Source: Caballeronia sp. dw_19 (GTDB lineage Bacteria > Pseudomonadota > Gammaproteobacteria > Burkholderiales > Burkholderiaceae). From it: a stretch of 64,000 nucleotides of DNA. Position 1 is the stretch's first letter; every line of letters begins with the position of its first letter. Under the pieces are notes generated by a model. That model ran no database searches. It was not told the DNA's origin and was given only the letters and a program-made list of their open reading frames with translations. The DNA is taken from positions 186,001-250,000 of the forward strand of contig NZ_JAAVUQ010000009.1 in NCBI RefSeq assembly GCF_018449515.1, read 5' to 3'. Made by a program: the position numbers and the translations under genes. Below are positions 25,407-34,917 of this stretch, one piece after another.

Positions 25407-26399
25407 ATGAATCAGCCCACTCTACCGGCGGCGGCCCCAGCCCCGGCTCGCAAGCGGCAGCAAGGCGGCCACGCGATGGCGCCGGCGCTCCCACGGCTCG
25501 GGCTGCTCGCGCTGCTGGTTATCGCCGGCTATCTGATCAATCCGCGCTTCGTCAGTAGCGACAATCTGCGGATCGTGCTGCTGGCGGTATCGACCGTAGG
25601 CGTAATGGGGCTCGGCATGACGCTGGTGCTGCTGGCAGGCGAAATCGACCTGTCGGTAGGCGGTATCGCCGTGCTGGCGGGGGTGGTCGGCGGGCAGTTC
25701 GTGCCCGGCGGATCGGTCGCCGCCGTGCTGGCGGCTACGCTGGTAACCGGCATCGGTCTCGGCCTGATCAACGGCCTGTGCGTCACCGTGTTGCGGGTGC
25801 CTTCGCTGATAGTCACACTCGGGTCGCTCGGCATTTCCCGCGCGCTGGCTAACTTGCTCTCGGGCGGCCAGGCCATCTTCCCGTCGAAGCTGGAGGGTTT
25901 CCTCTGGCTGGGACGCGGATCGATAGCTGGCGTTCCCGTGCCGATCCTCATCCTGATCGTGGCGGTCGTGCTCGCGCTGATTGCCACGCGCCACACCGTG
26001 TTTGGCCGCGCGCTCTACGCCGCAGGCGGCAATCCGCGCGCTGCGGCGCTTTCAGGCGTGAATGTCGACGGGATCAAGCTGCTCGTTTTCGCACTGAGCG
26101 GCGCTGCGGCCGCGCTCGCTGGCATGCTGGAAAGTGCCCGCCTTTCTTATATTGACCCGGCGGCGTTCAATGGCATCGAACTGAGCGTGATCGCGGTAGC
26201 GACGCTTGGCGGCGTATCGCTTGCCGGCGGCCGCGGCACGATAGGCGGCATGGTGGTAGCGGCATTGATTATCGGCGCCATGAACAATGCGCTCAACATG
26301 CTGGGCATGAGCAGCTATTTGCAGCAGATCGTCACCGCCGGCGTCATTCTCGCCGTGGTGCTTCCGGATAGCCTGCAGCGCAAGGAGCGTGAAGCATGA
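25407..26399 (+). CDS. Sugar ABC transporter permease 1, RbsC-like
   Basis: 330 aa from the ATG at 25407 (GCAGGAG upstream). The GMTLVLLAGEIDLSVGGIAVLAG motif is the hallmark of CUT2 permeases, as is the VIAVATLGGVSLAGGRGTIGG motif near the end. About ten membrane segments. The stop overlaps the next start by 4 nt, so two different permeases form a heterodimeric channel. Confidence 0.94.
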   Translation: MNQPTLPAAAPAPARKRQQGGHAMAPALPRLGLLALLVIAGYLINPRFVSSDNLRIVLLAVSTVGVMGLGMTLVLLAGEIDLSVGGIAVLAGVVGGQFVPGGSVAAVLAATLVTGIGLGLINGLCVTVLRVPSLIVTLGSLGISRALANLLSGGQAIFPSKLEGFLWLGRGSIAGVPVPILILIVAVVLALIATRHTVFGRALYAAGGNPRAAALSGVNVDGIKLLVFALSGAAAALAGMLESARLSYIDPAAFNGIELSVIAVATLGGVSLAGGRGTIGGMVVAALIIGAMNNALNMLGMSSYLQQIVTAGVILAVVLPDSLQRKEREA

Positions 26400-27439
26400 G
26401 CAGCATTCTCGATACCGAACGCCGCGCCGCGCGCCGTTCCCTCGGACTGCCGGTAAGGCAGACGGCGCGGGCGGTTATCGCGCAGCCTTTGATCTGGCTG
26501 CTGGTTGCGTTGCTCGTGCTGGCGTATTTCACATCGGAGTATTTTTTCAGCCCCGCCAACCTCGACACGCTGATGCGTGATGTCGCGGTGTTCGGATTTC
26601 TCGCGATGGGCATGACCCTCGTGCTGCTGACCGGACGCATCGACCTGTCGGTGGCGGCCGTGATGATTTTCAGTGTGATTGGCGCGATCCAGTTGATGTC
26701 CCTGATCGGCGCACAGTTCGATATCCGCATGATCGCCCGCGGTGGGACGTATGTCGGGCCCGCGTTGCCGCTGATCGGACTCACACTCTTGCTCGGTGCG
26801 CTCGCGGGTCTCGTCAACGGCGTGGGCGTTGCCTACGGGCGGGTCGCGCCGTTCGTCATGACATTGGTGAGCCTGAGCGCGCTGCGCGGGTTGAGTTACA
26901 CGCTGACCAACGGTCACGCATTCTATGTGCGTTCAGACGCGTACCAATGGCTTGGCGAAGCGCATCTTCTAGGCATTCCACTTGGCACGGTCGCCTATTT
27001 CGTGCTTTTCCTGACGCTCGCGTGGCTGCTTCACATGCACGTGATCGGAAAGCGCATTTATGCGATTGGCGGCGATGAAAAGACGGCGCGCTTCGCCGGC
27101 ATCAACGTGCGCGGGTGGATCGTGCTGGTCTATGTCGCTAGCGGTCTTTGCGCTGCCTGCGCCGGCGTATTGTTCACTTCGCGGCTCATGTCGGTCGACG
27201 CACCGCTCGCCAATGGCTATGAGCTCAATGCGATCGCGATTGCTGTGCTCGGCGGTACGAGCCTCGCGGGCGGCTACGGCTCGCCGTTCCGCACGCTGTG
27301 CGGCGGTCTTATCTTTGCGATCGGCCTGAGCCTCCTGAACATGTGGGGTGTCGGCGCGTGGTACCAGAACCTGATCGTGGGCGTGGTGCTGATCGTGGCG
27401 GTGGCGCTGGTTCAATGGCTGCGGCGCGGCGCACGCTAG
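26396..27439 (+). CDS. Sugar ABC transporter permease 2, RbsC-like
   Basis: 347 aa, ATGA overlap with permease 1. It carries GMTLVLLTGRIDLSVAAVMIFS and AIAVLGGTSLAGGYGS, the same CUT2 motifs as its partner but with clear divergence, so this is an old duplication. Inner-membrane channel of the RbsABC-type system. Confidence 0.94.
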   Translation: MSSILDTERRAARRSLGLPVRQTARAVIAQPLIWLLVALLVLAYFTSEYFFSPANLDTLMRDVAVFGFLAMGMTLVLLTGRIDLSVAAVMIFSVIGAIQLMSLIGAQFDIRMIARGGTYVGPALPLIGLTLLLGALAGLVNGVGVAYGRVAPFVMTLVSLSALRGLSYTLTNGHAFYVRSDAYQWLGEAHLLGIPLGTVAYFVLFLTLAWLLHMHVIGKRIYAIGGDEKTARFAGINVRGWIVLVYVASGLCAACAGVLFTSRLMSVDAPLANGYELNAIAIAVLGGTSLAGGYGSPFRTLCGGLIFAIGLSLLNMWGVGAWYQNLIVGVVLIVAVALVQWLRRGAR

Positions 27440-27490
27440 GAACCCGTCCAGTGGTGGAGCTGTTTAAACAACAACTTAAGGAGACGAAAC

Positions 27491-29050
27491 ATGGCGGCGA
27501 ATCTCACCCTCGGCATCGATATTGGCACGACCAACGTCAAGGCGACGATCCTGGATACGGACACCGGCAGGATCGTCGCGCACGCGTCGCGCGAGCATCC
27601 GCTGTTCCATCCCCGGCCGGGTTGGGCGGAACAGGAAGCTGACAACTACTGGGGCGCGGTGAGCGCGGCTATCCGCGCGTGCCTGGAGCAGGGTGCGTTC
27701 GCCGACGCCATTCGCGGCGTGGCCATGTCGGGCCTGGTGGGCGTCACGCTGCCTGTGGATCAGAACGGCAAGCCGTTGCGTCCCGCACCGATCTGGATGG
27801 ACGCGCGCTCGGAGCGCGAATGCGCCGAGATTCGGGAACGTGTGGGCGAGGAAACCATCAACCGGAATAACGGCAACCGGATCGCGCCGTGGTTTATCGA
27901 GCCGAAGGCGCTCTGGATCAAAAAGCACGAGCCGCACATTTTCAACGCGACGCATAAATTCGTCTCGCCGACGGGCTATTGCACGTTCAAGATGACCGGT
28001 ACATTTTCGATAAATACAGGGGATGCGGGCCTGTTTTATCCCTACGACTACCGGCGCGAGTGCTGGAACGAAGACGTTGCGGCAGCGATTGGCATTCCTA
28101 TCGATAAATATCCGCGCATCTACCGTTCGCACGAAGTGGTAGGCGAGGTGACGCGCCAGGCAGCGGCCGAAACCGGCTTGCGTGCCGGCACGCCGGTTGT
28201 AGCGGGCGGCACTGATATCAGCTCGGCGGCACTTGGTGCGGGCGTGACCGAAGCGGGCCAGGCGTATTACTCGATGGGCACCGGCTCGAATCTCGGCATC
28301 ATGATTCCGACAGAACAGGAGGTCGACGAATTCCGCATCCTGAAGTGGCCGCACGTCCTGCCCGGCCTCACGATGTTCGACGCGCCTATGGCGTTCACCG
28401 GCGCCTCGCTCAAGTGGTTCCGCGATCAGTTCGGCGATTACGAATGGAGGCTGGCCGAACGTATCGGTCAGAATGTGTTCGACCTCTTCACGGCCGAGGC
28501 CGCGCGCATTGCGCCCTGTGCCGACGGCCTGCTGTATTTGCCTTACCTTGGCAACTCGCTCGCCCCCAACTGGAATTCGAACGCGTGCGGCACGTTTTTT
28601 GGTGTGCGCCCCGACACCACGCGAGGCCATTTCATTCGTGCGCTCGTAGAGGGTGTGGCGTTCGACCTCTATTCGAACGTGAAGATCGCGCAGCAGGCGG
28701 GCGTCAAGCTCGACAGCCTGATCCTCAATGGCGGTCCGGCCAAGAGCCGCCTGTGGACGCAGATCACCGCGAACGTGGTCAACCTGCCGCTGGCCATTCC
28801 CGATATTGGCGAGGCGGCGCCATTTGGCGATGCGATTCTGGCGGGTGTCGGCGCGGGCATTTACCCGGACCCGGTGACGCCGGTCAAGGCGATAGTCAGG
28901 ATTCGGGAAACGATCGAACCAGACGCGAAAATCCACGAACGATATGACGAATTTTTCGGGCTCTGGGGTCAGGTCTACGAGAACCTGCGCGGTTCGATGG
29001 ACGATCATCGCGCGCTGCTTGAGCGCTATCGGATCGGACAGGAGCATTGA
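27491..29050 (+). CDS. FGGY-family carbohydrate kinase (xylulokinase-like)
   Basis: 519 aa, start with AAGGAGA upstream. N-terminal GIDIGTTNVKATILD is the first ATP/phosphate motif of FGGY kinases; the substrate part shows GWAEQEADNYW and WMDARSERE; the second domain has GGTDISSAALGAGV with the likely catalytic Asp, and a terminal ILNGGPAKSRLWTQITANV motif. It phosphorylates a sugar, ketose or polyol after import. Placed between the permeases and the ATPase of the same transporter, so its substrate is very likely the transported compound or its product. Confidence 0.92.
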   Translation: MAANLTLGIDIGTTNVKATILDTDTGRIVAHASREHPLFHPRPGWAEQEADNYWGAVSAAIRACLEQGAFADAIRGVAMSGLVGVTLPVDQNGKPLRPAPIWMDARSERECAEIRERVGEETINRNNGNRIAPWFIEPKALWIKKHEPHIFNATHKFVSPTGYCTFKMTGTFSINTGDAGLFYPYDYRRECWNEDVAAAIGIPIDKYPRIYRSHEVVGEVTRQAAAETGLRAGTPVVAGGTDISSAALGAGVTEAGQAYYSMGTGSNLGIMIPTEQEVDEFRILKWPHVLPGLTMFDAPMAFTGASLKWFRDQFGDYEWRLAERIGQNVFDLFTAEAARIAPCADGLLYLPYLGNSLAPNWNSNACGTFFGVRPDTTRGHFIRALVEGVAFDLYSNVKIAQQAGVKLDSLILNGGPAKSRLWTQITANVVNLPLAIPDIGEAAPFGDAILAGVGAGIYPDPVTPVKAIVRIRETIEPDAKIHERYDEFFGLWGQVYENLRGSMDDHRALLERYRIGQEH

Positions 29051-29053
29051 TCG

Positions 29054-30583
29054 ATGGAACCGCTCATGTCCACGTCCACTCAGCCGCCGCCGCTCCTCGA
29101 GGTCGCGGGCATCCGCAAGCAGTTCGGAAGCGTCGTCGCTCTGGATGAAGTCAGTTTCGACATTCGTGCAGGCGAGGTGCACGCGCTCGTGGGCGAGAAC
29201 GGCGCGGGCAAGTCGACCCTGCTCGCGATCATGAATGGTCTGCAGCGCCCGGACCATGGCGAAATGCGCCTCGATGGCATGGCGCTGACGCTCGACGGGC
29301 CTGCGGCGGCACGTAACAACGGTGTTGTGCTCGTGCATCAGGAACTCGCGTTGTGCCCGAACATGACGGTCGCGGAGAATATCTTTCTTGGCAACGAACC
29401 ACGTTCGCGGCTCGGCAATATCGACACCGAGCAGATGGAAGAGAGTGCCCGGCAGTTGCTGAGCATGATGCACGTTGCGATCGATTGCAGGGCGCACGTG
29501 TCGTCTTTGGGCCTGAGCCAGCAGCAACTCGTGGAAATCTGCAAGGCGCTTGCGTCAAAGCCGCGCTTGCTGATTCTCGACGAACCGACGGCCTCCCTCA
29601 CGAGCGAGCACGTTGATACGTTGCTCGGCATGCTCGACCGTCTGCGCACGGCAGGTCTGGGCATCATATATGTGTCACACCGGCTTGAAGAAGTGCTGCG
29701 CATCGCGGATCGCATCACCGTGCTGCGCGACGGCAAGTCTGTCGCGCGCTTCAGCGCGGCCGGCACGACACCCGAGCAACTGGTTCAGGCGATGGTCGGC
29801 CGCGAACTCGGCGAGCGCTTTCCACCGCGCCGTGCTCGTGCGCCCGGCGCCTTGCTGCTCGAAGTGGATCGGCTCGGCGCGAAAGGGCGTTTCAGCGAAG
29901 TGTCGCTCGAGCTGCGGGAGGGGGAGATTGTAGGGATCGCGGGCCTGCTCGGATGCGAACGGGAGTCGGTAATTCGCGCCCTGTTCGGCTTGCAGCGCGT
30001 GGATCACGGTGAGATCCGCATCGGCGGCGTGGTCCGCAAGCTGACTACGCCACGGCGCGCGGTGGGTTACGGACTCGCGTACCTGCCGGCCGATCGCAAG
30101 GCGGAAGGCCTCGTTCCGACCATGTCCGTGCATGACAACCTCGCGCTCACGACTTTGCGGCGCCTGACGCGCGTCGGGCTGGTGTCGCGGCGGCGGCGCG
30201 ACCTGCTCAGCCGGGGCCTGATCGAACGGCTCGCGATCAAGGCGAAGGACCCGAACCGCGGCGTGGTCAATTTGTCCGGCGGTAATCAGCAGAAGGTCGT
30301 CCTCGGGAAGTGGCTGGCGCGCGACGCACGGCTTTTTGTTGTCGAGGAGCCCACGCGCGGGGTCGACGTGGGTGGCAAGCCGCAGATCTGGGAGGCGCTG
30401 CAATCGGTCACGGATGAAGGCAAGGGCATCTTGCTCGTATCGAGCGAATTGCCTGAGTTGATGGCGCTATGCGACCGCATCGTGGTCATGAGCCGGGGGC
30501 GCGTAACGGGTCACTTCGCGCGCGCGGATTTCGACGCCGAGGCCATCGCGCATTGTGCCGTGAGCGCGGTGCAGGCGATCTGA
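29054..30583 (+). CDS. Sugar ABC transporter ATP-binding protein, RbsA-like (two ABC domains)
   Basis: 509 aa. Domain 1 has Walker A GENGAGKSTL and Walker B LLILDEPTASL; its signature is LGLSQQQLVEICKAL. Domain 2 has a degenerate P-loop (GLLGCERESVI) but an intact LSGGNQQKVVLGKWLA and VVEEPTRGVDVG, the usual asymmetry of RbsA proteins. Last gene of the first transcript, 4 nt after the kinase gene. Confidence 0.94.
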   Translation: MEPLMSTSTQPPPLLEVAGIRKQFGSVVALDEVSFDIRAGEVHALVGENGAGKSTLLAIMNGLQRPDHGEMRLDGMALTLDGPAAARNNGVVLVHQELALCPNMTVAENIFLGNEPRSRLGNIDTEQMEESARQLLSMMHVAIDCRAHVSSLGLSQQQLVEICKALASKPRLLILDEPTASLTSEHVDTLLGMLDRLRTAGLGIIYVSHRLEEVLRIADRITVLRDGKSVARFSAAGTTPEQLVQAMVGRELGERFPPRRARAPGALLLEVDRLGAKGRFSEVSLELREGEIVGIAGLLGCERESVIRALFGLQRVDHGEIRIGGVVRKLTTPRRAVGYGLAYLPADRKAEGLVPTMSVHDNLALTTLRRLTRVGLVSRRRRDLLSRGLIERLAIKAKDPNRGVVNLSGGNQQKVVLGKWLARDARLFVVEEPTRGVDVGGKPQIWEALQSVTDEGKGILLVSSELPELMALCDRIVVMSRGRVTGHFARADFDAEAIAHCAVSAVQAI

Positions 30584-30614
30584 GCGCCGTGCCCCAGCTT
30601 CATCAATGGGTGCG

Positions 30615-30627
30615 TTCAAACAATGAA
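30615..30627 (+). promoter_or_regulatory. LysR-type T-N11-A box and promoter of the second catabolic transcript
   Basis: TTCA-AACAA-TGAA, inside a 27-bp block (30603-30629) matching the one before the Rieske ferredoxin gene at 23 positions. The -10-like TACGAT (30652-30657) is centred 33.5 nt downstream, the same distance as in the first copy. The desaturase gene starts about 65 nt after the predicted transcription start. Confidence 0.75.
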
Positions 30628-30727
30628 TTGGTCAGAAAGCAAGCCGATCCCTACGATGACATCAATGGCGCCCGATGCGTTGAACGCAGCCGGCGGAATC
30701 GAAATCAAATGTCTCGCGGGTGGATGA

Positions 30728-31717
30728 ATGACAACCGATGGATTGAACGCAAACAGACTGGGCAGTGAGGAATGGCCGCTGACCGGCGGAGCCATGGTGC
30801 CGAAGAAGAGCCTCAAGGCCCTGCGCGAACGCAGCAACGTGCCCGGTTTGCTGCATCTGGCGGCTCACCTCGGCACGCTATTGTTCACGGGCTGCCTGAT
30901 TTATTTGTCGTTGGGAACGCTCTGGGTCATTCCTGCAACCGTGCTGCATGGCGCGATCATCGTGCTGCTGTTTGCACCCTTGCATGAGTGCTCGCACGGC
31001 ACCGCGTTTCGCTCGCGCTGGCTCAACACGGCAGTGGGCATGTTCGCAGCGGTAGTGAGCATGCGGCCGTTCCTGTACTTCAAGTACCGGCATACGGCGC
31101 ATCACACATACACGCAACATGAGCGTCTCGATCCGGACATCGTGCCGTTTCCATCGACACTTCGTGAGTACGTCTTGCTGATACTCGGCGCGTCGTTCTG
31201 GCCGAAAATGGTGGGGACTTATTGGCGCGGCCTTACCGGCCGGTTCACGACGGTGGAGCGCAGTTTCATTCCGCAAAGCGATGTCAGCCGCGTCCGCCGC
31301 GAGATTGTCCTGACGCTTGCGCTATACCTCGTCGTCGCGGCAGTTTCCATCGCGCTCCATTCATGGGCTGTCGTGATCTATTGGCTTTTGCCGCGCTTTT
31401 TCGGCGAACCGGTGCTGCGGGCGATCCGCATGGCCGAGCATACCGGCGCCGACGAAAGTCCCGACCTCCTGGCCAACACCCGCACCACGCTCGCCAATCC
31501 GGTTTTTCGCACGCTGTACTGGAACATGCCGTTTCATGCAGAGCATCACGTGGCGTCATCGGTGCCGTTTCATGCGCTGGCGCGGCTGCACAAGGAAATG
31601 CGTCCGCATCTCCACTGCGTTGCGAATGGCTATATAGAAGTGCATTCGCAGATCATCCGGGAAATCATGGTCCGCCGGCGCTTTGCGCGGCAATCGTCAA
31701 CGGGCGGTTCGGCATGA
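30728..31717 (+). CDS. Membrane di-iron fatty acid desaturase/hydroxylase family oxygenase
   Basis: 329 aa. Three histidine boxes of the membrane di-iron family are present: HECSH, HTAHH and HAEHH, with a further AEHTG near the last. Membrane segments around residues 45-90 and 195-225. Encoded directly before a ferredoxin reductase (4-nt overlap) and in a regulon with a Rieske ferredoxin, so it has a complete bacterial electron-supply chain. The sugar transporter and kinase in the same regulon argue against an acyl-chain substrate; hydroxylation or oxidative demethylation of a small molecule is my inference. Confidence 0.88.
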   Translation: MTTDGLNANRLGSEEWPLTGGAMVPKKSLKALRERSNVPGLLHLAAHLGTLLFTGCLIYLSLGTLWVIPATVLHGAIIVLLFAPLHECSHGTAFRSRWLNTAVGMFAAVVSMRPFLYFKYRHTAHHTYTQHERLDPDIVPFPSTLREYVLLILGASFWPKMVGTYWRGLTGRFTTVERSFIPQSDVSRVRREIVLTLALYLVVAAVSIALHSWAVVIYWLLPRFFGEPVLRAIRMAEHTGADESPDLLANTRTTLANPVFRTLYWNMPFHAEHHVASSVPFHALARLHKEMRPHLHCVANGYIEVHSQIIREIMVRRRFARQSSTGGSA

Positions 31718-32940
31718 CAGTGAACCTGCCTCAGTCAGTTGTCATCGTCGGCGCGGGACATGCGGGCGGCCGCGCCGCAATCAATCTTCGCCAGTTGGGT
31801 TTTGCCGGACGCATTACAGTCCTCGGCGACGAGATGCACCCGCCTTATGAACGGCCGCCGTTGTCGAAAGAGGTTCTGACCGGCATCGCGCCGGCGCAGT
31901 CGACGCATCTCGTTGCTTCTGGCGAGTGGGATGCCCTCGACGTAAAGCTGGCACTCGGCGATGCGGTTGTCGAAGTCGATCGTGGTCGCGGTGCGGTCCG
32001 GCTGGCGAGCAGTGAAGTCGTTCCGTACGACGCGCTGATTCTCGCAACCGGCGCGCGCGCGCGGGCGTTTCCGGGCAAGGTCGATGCCGGGGCGCCCGTG
32101 CATACGCTTCGCACGCTTGCCGATGCAGCCGCGCTCGCGCCTCGCTTGCTTCGCGACGCGCGCGTTGCCGTGCTCGGCGCGGGTTTTATCGGACTGGAAG
32201 TTGCGTCGAGTGCGGTACAACTGGGCGCGCGCGTAACGGTGATCGAAGCGGCCGAGCGCCCGCTTATGCGCCTGTTGCCCACCGGTTTCGCCGAGTGGAT
32301 AACGTCGCTCCACGCTGGCAACGGCGTCGATTTGCGTTTCGACACCCGCGTGACGCGCTTGCGTGCCAATGGGATCGAGATGGAACACGGCGCAGGGGTC
32401 GCGGCCGACGTGATCGTGGTCGGGATCGGGGCTCAGCCAAACGACGAACTGGCGTCTCAGGCGGGGCTGGCGGTGGAAAACGGTGTGCTTGTCGACGGCG
32501 AGTGCCGTACGCACGACCCGCACATTTTTGCGATCGGCGACGTGGCGCGTTTGCGCGCGACGCATACGCAAGCGACATCGCGGATCGAATCGTGGCGCAA
32601 GGCCGAGGACGATGCCCAAACAGTGGCTGCCGTGCTGTGCGGCGCGCAAACCAGGCCTCGCGATGTCCCATGGTTCTGGACCGACCAGTTCGGGCGCAAC
32701 ATCCAGTTGGCAGGCGAGCCTTCAGACCGCTATGCATCCGTGCTGCGTGGTAACCCCGGCCAGGGTTCGTTCGTGATCTATTACCTGGAAGGTAATGCGC
32801 TGCGTGGTGTGATCGGGGTGGATTGCGGACGCGATGTGCGCGCGGCCCAAAAGCTGATTCAAAACTGTGCCGACATCGATCCTGCGGCCCTTCCCACACC
32901 GAAAGTGAAGGCAGCGAAAGCCGAATCCCGCCCCGCTTGA
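31714..32940 (+). CDS. FAD-dependent ferredoxin reductase of oxygenase type
   Basis: 408 aa from the ATG at 31714, overlapping the desaturase stop. FAD motif VVIVGAGHAGGRAAINLRQLGF, the ERPPLSKEVLTG segment diagnostic of oxygenase-coupled ferredoxin reductases, NAD motif VAVLGAGFIGLEVASSAVQLG, and the second FAD motif IFAIGDVAR. It moves electrons from NAD(P)H to the Rieske ferredoxin at 23613. Confidence 0.94.
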   Translation: MTVNLPQSVVIVGAGHAGGRAAINLRQLGFAGRITVLGDEMHPPYERPPLSKEVLTGIAPAQSTHLVASGEWDALDVKLALGDAVVEVDRGRGAVRLASSEVVPYDALILATGARARAFPGKVDAGAPVHTLRTLADAAALAPRLLRDARVAVLGAGFIGLEVASSAVQLGARVTVIEAAERPLMRLLPTGFAEWITSLHAGNGVDLRFDTRVTRLRANGIEMEHGAGVAADVIVVGIGAQPNDELASQAGLAVENGVLVDGECRTHDPHIFAIGDVARLRATHTQATSRIESWRKAEDDAQTVAAVLCGAQTRPRDVPWFWTDQFGRNIQLAGEPSDRYASVLRGNPGQGSFVIYYLEGNALRGVIGVDCGRDVRAAQKLIQNCADIDPAALPTPKVKAAKAESRPA

Positions 32941-32962
32941 TAACCACTCCCACCGAACGCCG

Positions 32963-34066
32963 ATGATAAAAAGTCTTGCCGCCATTTGCGTGGCGCCCCA
33001 TTTGCCTTTCGTCATCGATGAAATATGGGTGGACGGACCGCGAACGGGCGAAGTCCTGGTCGAAATAGCCGCGACCGGTTTGTGTCACACGGACCTTACC
33101 GCGATCGAGGGCAGCAATTCGAGTTGCGTGTATCCCGCGGTGCTGGGACACGAAGGCGCGGGCCGGGTGATCGAGACCGGTCCTGGCGTCAGCACGCTAC
33201 GCGCCGGCGATCATGTCATTCCGCTCTACGGCCCGGAATGCGGCGTCTGCAAAATGTGCCTGAGCCGGCGCACGAACCTGTGCTGGTCGATCAAGCCGAC
33301 GCGCGATCGGGGCGTCATGCCCGATGGTTCACCGCGCTTTCAATGGCAGGGCGAGCCATTGCACCATTTCATGGGAACATCGACATTCTCGCGCTACACC
33401 GTTGTACCCGAGATCGCGCTTGCCAAAATTCGCAAGGACGCGCCGCTCGACACGGTTTGTCTGCTCGGTTGCGGCGTGACCACTGGCGTCGGGGCAGCGC
33501 TTGCCGATGTGCGCGAAGGCGATAACGTGGTCGTGTTCGGGCTGGGCGGTATCGGCGTGAATATCGTGCAGGGCGCGCGCATTGCCGGCGCGAATGCGAT
33601 CATCGGCGTCGACCTGCATGCGTCGAAGGCGCAGATCGCCCGGGAGCTCGGGATGACGCATTACATCGATGCCAGCGCGGGCCGCGTTCTGGAAGAAATC
33701 CGCGACCTGTGCGACGGCGGCGCCGATGCCGCCTTCGAATGCACCGGCCATGTCGCCGTCATGCGCCAGGCGCTCGATTGCTGCCACGCCGGATGGGGCA
33801 CTTGCGTGCTGCTGGGCGTTGAACCGCGCGATGCGCTCATGTCCGTGCCACCGGTCGCTGTGCGCTATGGGCGCACCGTGAAAGGGAGCTATTTTGGCGG
33901 TGTGCGCGGGCGCACGGGACTCGGGCGTATCGTCGATCTCTACATGGACGGTCAGATAGATATCGGCCGGCTCGTCACGCACCGCCTGCCGTTCGATCAG
34001 ATCAATCGCGGCTTCGAACTCATGGTTTCGGGGGAGTCGCTCAGAAGCGTGGTGTCATTCGAGTGA
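32963..34066 (+). CDS. Zinc alcohol dehydrogenase, class III (S-hydroxymethylglutathione dehydrogenase-like)
   Basis: 367 aa. Catalytic zinc ligands lie in GLCHTDL and GHEGAG, structural zinc in ECGVCKMCLSRRTNLC. The segments HVIPLYGPEC, GVMPDGSPRFQWQGEPLHHFMGTSTF and YTVVPEIALAKI match class III (FrmA) enzymes closely, and the NAD fold shows GLGGIGVNIVQGARIAGA. Class III enzymes oxidise S-hydroxymethylglutathione formed from formaldehyde. Next to an oxygenase, this suggests that the oxygenase releases formaldehyde, that is, demethylates. A wider alcohol dehydrogenase role cannot be excluded. Confidence 0.9.
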   Translation: MIKSLAAICVAPHLPFVIDEIWVDGPRTGEVLVEIAATGLCHTDLTAIEGSNSSCVYPAVLGHEGAGRVIETGPGVSTLRAGDHVIPLYGPECGVCKMCLSRRTNLCWSIKPTRDRGVMPDGSPRFQWQGEPLHHFMGTSTFSRYTVVPEIALAKIRKDAPLDTVCLLGCGVTTGVGAALADVREGDNVVVFGLGGIGVNIVQGARIAGANAIIGVDLHASKAQIARELGMTHYIDASAGRVLEEIRDLCDGGADAAFECTGHVAVMRQALDCCHAGWGTCVLLGVEPRDALMSVPPVAVRYGRTVKGSYFGGVRGRTGLGRIVDLYMDGQIDIGRLVTHRLPFDQINRGFELMVSGESLRSVVSFE

Positions 34067-34917
34067 CGATAGATCCCGCAATCGAGTCGCAATACTTTTT
34101 CTCCGCGCGGTATCCCGAGCGGCGGCACATCTACGACGCGATCGACCGCTTGAGTGCCGACGTCCGCAGCACGCATGCATGTACCCTCGACGTCCCGTAC
34201 GGTAGTCATCCGCTCGAGCGAGCAGATCTGTTCGCCGGCGAGGTCGACGCGCCGCTGCTTGTGTTCATCCATGGAGGCTATTGGCGCAGCATGGACAAGC
34301 GCTCGTTTGCGTTTGTCGCCAGGCCGTTCGTCAAGCTGGGTTATTCTGTCGCGGTGTTAAATTATCCGCTTGCGCCGGAGACGCTTTTGACGGGCATTGT
34401 CGCGAGCATCGGTCGAGCGCTCCACTGGCTGGACACAGCGGGGCGCGCTCAGTTGCCGCGCTTTTCGTCGATGGTGATCGCGGGACATTCGGCCGGTGGT
34501 CATCTTGCGGCGTTGGCGGTTGCAACCTCGTTCGCCGCGCCGGCGGGACGGGGCTTACCTATCGCCGGATGTGCTTGTATCAGTGGAATTTTCGATCTTG
34601 AGCCTTTGATGAAAACCAGTCTCGCTCAGCAAATCTGCCTGACCCCGGCCGATGCCAAAGCACTTAGCCCGATCCGGCTAAGCCCCTTCGGCGGCTGGAT
34701 GATCCTCGGTGTGGGTGCAGAGGAGACGACCGGCTTTATCGACTCGCAAACCCGGCGCTTTGCTGCGTACCGCGCCTCACGTAGTCTCGACACGACTGTC
34801 ACAATGCTGCCCGCCCGCAATCACTACACGGTACTGATGGACCTTACTCGCGATGACGGCCTCGTCCTGAGTGCCATCGATGCGCGCATGAGCCGCACGG
34901 GATGCAAACCCGCATGA
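34063..34917 (+). CDS. Alpha/beta hydrolase, arylformamidase (kynurenine formamidase)-like
   Basis: 284 aa, GTG start overlapping the ADH stop. Oxyanion motif FIHGGYWRSMDK, nucleophile elbow AGHSAGGHLAALA (Ser), and a late ARNHYTVL His region complete a hydrolase triad. The HGGYWR motif is typical of formamidases and carbamate-type hydrolases. After a class III ADH one would expect S-formylglutathione hydrolase (FrmB/EstD fold); this protein is not that family but could do the same formyl-ester hydrolysis. Also possible: cleavage of an ester in the imported substrate. Confidence 0.85.
   Translation: MTIDPAIESQYFFSARYPERRHIYDAIDRLSADVRSTHACTLDVPYGSHPLERADLFAGEVDAPLLVFIHGGYWRSMDKRSFAFVARPFVKLGYSVAVLNYPLAPETLLTGIVASIGRALHWLDTAGRAQLPRFSSMVIAGHSAGGHLAALAVATSFAAPAGRGLPIAGCACISGIFDLEPLMKTSLAQQICLTPADAKALSPIRLSPFGGWMILGVGAEETTGFIDSQTRRFAAYRASRSLDTTVTMLPARNHYTVLMDLTRDDGLVLSAIDARMSRTGCKPA

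Noticed and set aside
27476..29527. Long open frame (683 codons) on the minus strand
   Set aside because: It is antisense to the FGGY kinase and ABC ATPase genes, which have full domain motifs. The antisense product is Arg/His-rich with no domain, a usual effect of high third-position GC.
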